Part shown: positions 63,040 to 64,000 of the stretch, piece by piece
Layout: each line of letters starts with the position of its first letter
How positions within the stretch are numbered: position 1 is the first letter of the stretch
Assembly: GCA_003155655.1 (NCBI GenBank)
Contig: PMDS01000037.1
Location: forward strand, 1 to 64,000
DNA length: 64,000 bases
DNA from: Melioribacter sp.
GTDB lineage: Bacteria > Bacteroidota > Ignavibacteria > Ignavibacteriales > Melioribacteraceae
Direction of reading: 5' to 3'
The notes under the pieces: generated by a model
Seen by the model: the letters and a program-made list of their open reading frames with translations, nothing else
Database searches by the model: none
Told to the model about the DNA's origin: nothing
Position numbers and translations under genes: made by a program

Positions 63040-64000
63040 ATGGAATCTTCTCCTGATGCTGAAAAGATTAGTCAGATAATTTCTTATCTGAAAAATATAG
63101 ATTCACGAATTACAAGACTTGAGACCCTCCTGAATCTTACCGGGGAATACCCGGAGGGCGATTTCAAGCCGCCCGCAATTTTACCTGAAAACATTTCAGA
63201 TCGTGCAGATTTGCTTGAAAACCAAATTGGTCAATTCTGGTTTGCAAAAGCGGGAATTATTCTTCTCTCAATAGGAATAATTTTTTTACTCACATTTCCA
63301 TACCAAAATCTGCCTCCCGTATTTCCGGGAATAATAGGATTTATACTTACCGGCGTTTTATTCTGGTTATCACGCTACTTAAAAGATTCATTTACATTTC
63401 TTTCCCGGTACATATTCGGCGGGGCATTGCTGCTTCTTTATTTTACAACTTTGCGGCTTCATTTTTTTGGTTTAACACCGGCAATTACAAGCATACTGAT
63501 AGAAAGTATTTTGCTTACTGCTGTTTCCGTTGTTCATCTTTCTATTTCAGTAAAAAGGCAATCTGTTTATTTAAGTTCTATTGGAATTGTGCTTGGATGC
63601 ATAACTTCCTTAATTATAAATAATTCATATTCCATTATTTTATTCTCTATTGCCCTATCGAGCCTAATTGTGTATTTGAAATTAAAATATGATTGGAAAT
63701 ACTTTTGGGTTTTGGGAATTATAATTGTTTATCTGACCAACTTTGTCTGGATAATAAATAATCCGCTTCTTGGAAATAATTTAGCATTACAAAACATACC
63801 TTATATATCAGCTGTTTCTTTGTTGATATATGCTGTTATTTTCTCTGCCGGAAATTTTTTGTCGTCAAAAGAAAACTCTGAAAACGCAAATGTTATAATC
63901 AGCACAATTGCTAATTGTTTCTGGTGCTACAGCTTATTCTTATTAGTAACTATCACAAAATATAAAGACTCAATTGCAATCTCTCATTTAATCACGTCTC
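63040..64000 (+). CDS. DUF2339-like multi-spanning membrane protein (incomplete at window edge)
   Basis: Frame open from the ATG at 63040 (GGAG eight bases upstream) to the end of the window, 320 codons without a stop. The first 60 residues are hydrophilic and helical with a coiled-coil-like stretch (AEKISQIISYLKNIDSRITR); hydrophobic helices then recur every 20-30 residues (FAKAGIILLSIGIIFLL, PGIIGFILTGVLFWLSRY and others). This looks like DUF2339, large predicted membrane proteins of unknown function. The C-terminal part lies outside the window. Confidence 0.7.
   Translation, partial: MESSPDAEKISQIISYLKNIDSRITRLETLLNLTGEYPEGDFKPPAILPENISDRADLLENQIGQFWFAKAGIILLSIGIIFLLTFPYQNLPPVFPGIIGFILTGVLFWLSRYLKDSFTFLSRYIFGGALLLLYFTTLRLHFFGLTPAITSILIESILLTAVSVVHLSISVKRQSVYLSSIGIVLGCITSLIINNSYSIILFSIALSSLIVYLKLKYDWKYFWVLGIIIVYLTNFVWIINNPLLGNNLALQNIPYISAVSLLIYAVIFSAGNFLSSKENSENANVIISTIANCFWCYSLFLLVTITKYKDSIAISHLITS

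Noticed and set aside
1-64000. tRNA, rRNA or prophage
   Set aside because: No T-loop/acceptor combination, rRNA stretch or phage structural gene was recognised anywhere in the window.

Overview
The window is AT-rich DNA from a Gram-negative bacterium of the Bacteroidota/Ignavibacteriota kind, most likely an Ignavibacteriales relative. The evidence is a TonB-receptor-like outer-membrane barrel of the Bacteroidota type, a decayed type IX secretion C-terminal sorting domain, haem-binding CxxCH and six-bladed-propeller lipoprotein families common in that group, and an anaerobe-type Flx/Hdr electron-bifurcation cluster. This placement is inference: there is no rRNA or tRNA in the window.

Layout. 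0-0.6 kb: a repeat element and a truncated sorting-domain fragment. 0.6-3.1 kb: outer-membrane barrel protein. 3.2-7.1 kb: a MocR-type regulator divergent from an AhpD-like protein, a PLP-dependent group II decarboxylase and a VOC protein, with a palindromic operator candidate between them. 7.6-18 kb: a six-gene minus-strand operon holding two RND permeases, one adaptor, a MauE-like membrane protein fused to a thioredoxin-like domain, a four-cysteine exported peptide and a propeller lipoprotein. This is the best candidate here for an undescribed system. 18.3-21.7 kb: esterase, CDF metal exporter and three small unknown proteins. 21.8-28.7 kb: hdrC-hdrB-hdrA-flxD-flxC-flxB-flxA, a complete NADH-linked flavin-bifurcating heterodisulfide-reductase-like complex, ended by a strong terminator. 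28.9-34.7 kb: a terminal-inverted-repeat element, a YbjQ-like protein, a haem-binding protein, a CNNM/CBS protein and mfd.

35-42.5 kb is a defence island: a type I restriction-modification operon (hsdM, hsdS, a PD-(D/E)XK-like accessory protein, hsdR) followed by an XRE/ImmA-IrrE plus PIN-like pair that is bracketed by two direct copies of a MITE-like hairpin. 42.5-45.5 kb is almost gene-free and packed with palindromes, a duplicated 165-bp repeat, an 11-bp tandem repeat and a broken DUF3800 gene. Ordinary chromosomal genes follow: a Lon-family protease, pyruvate kinase, amrS, a small secreted protein with a membrane protein, histidine kinase and receiver, then clpX, a TPR protein, a GlcD-type oxidase, a Trm112-like protein, a nonsense-mutated acetyltransferase, a TrpF-like protein, an OmpR/histidine-kinase pair divergent from a poly-cysteine secreted protein, and an incomplete DUF2339 membrane protein running off the right edge.

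Functionally, the Flx/Hdr complex points to anaerobic or fermentative redox balancing. The 7.6-18 kb operon looks like an envelope machine for export and disulfide maturation of a small peptide (inference). The 28.9-45.5 kb stretch shows repeated insertion of short non-autonomous elements around defence genes.
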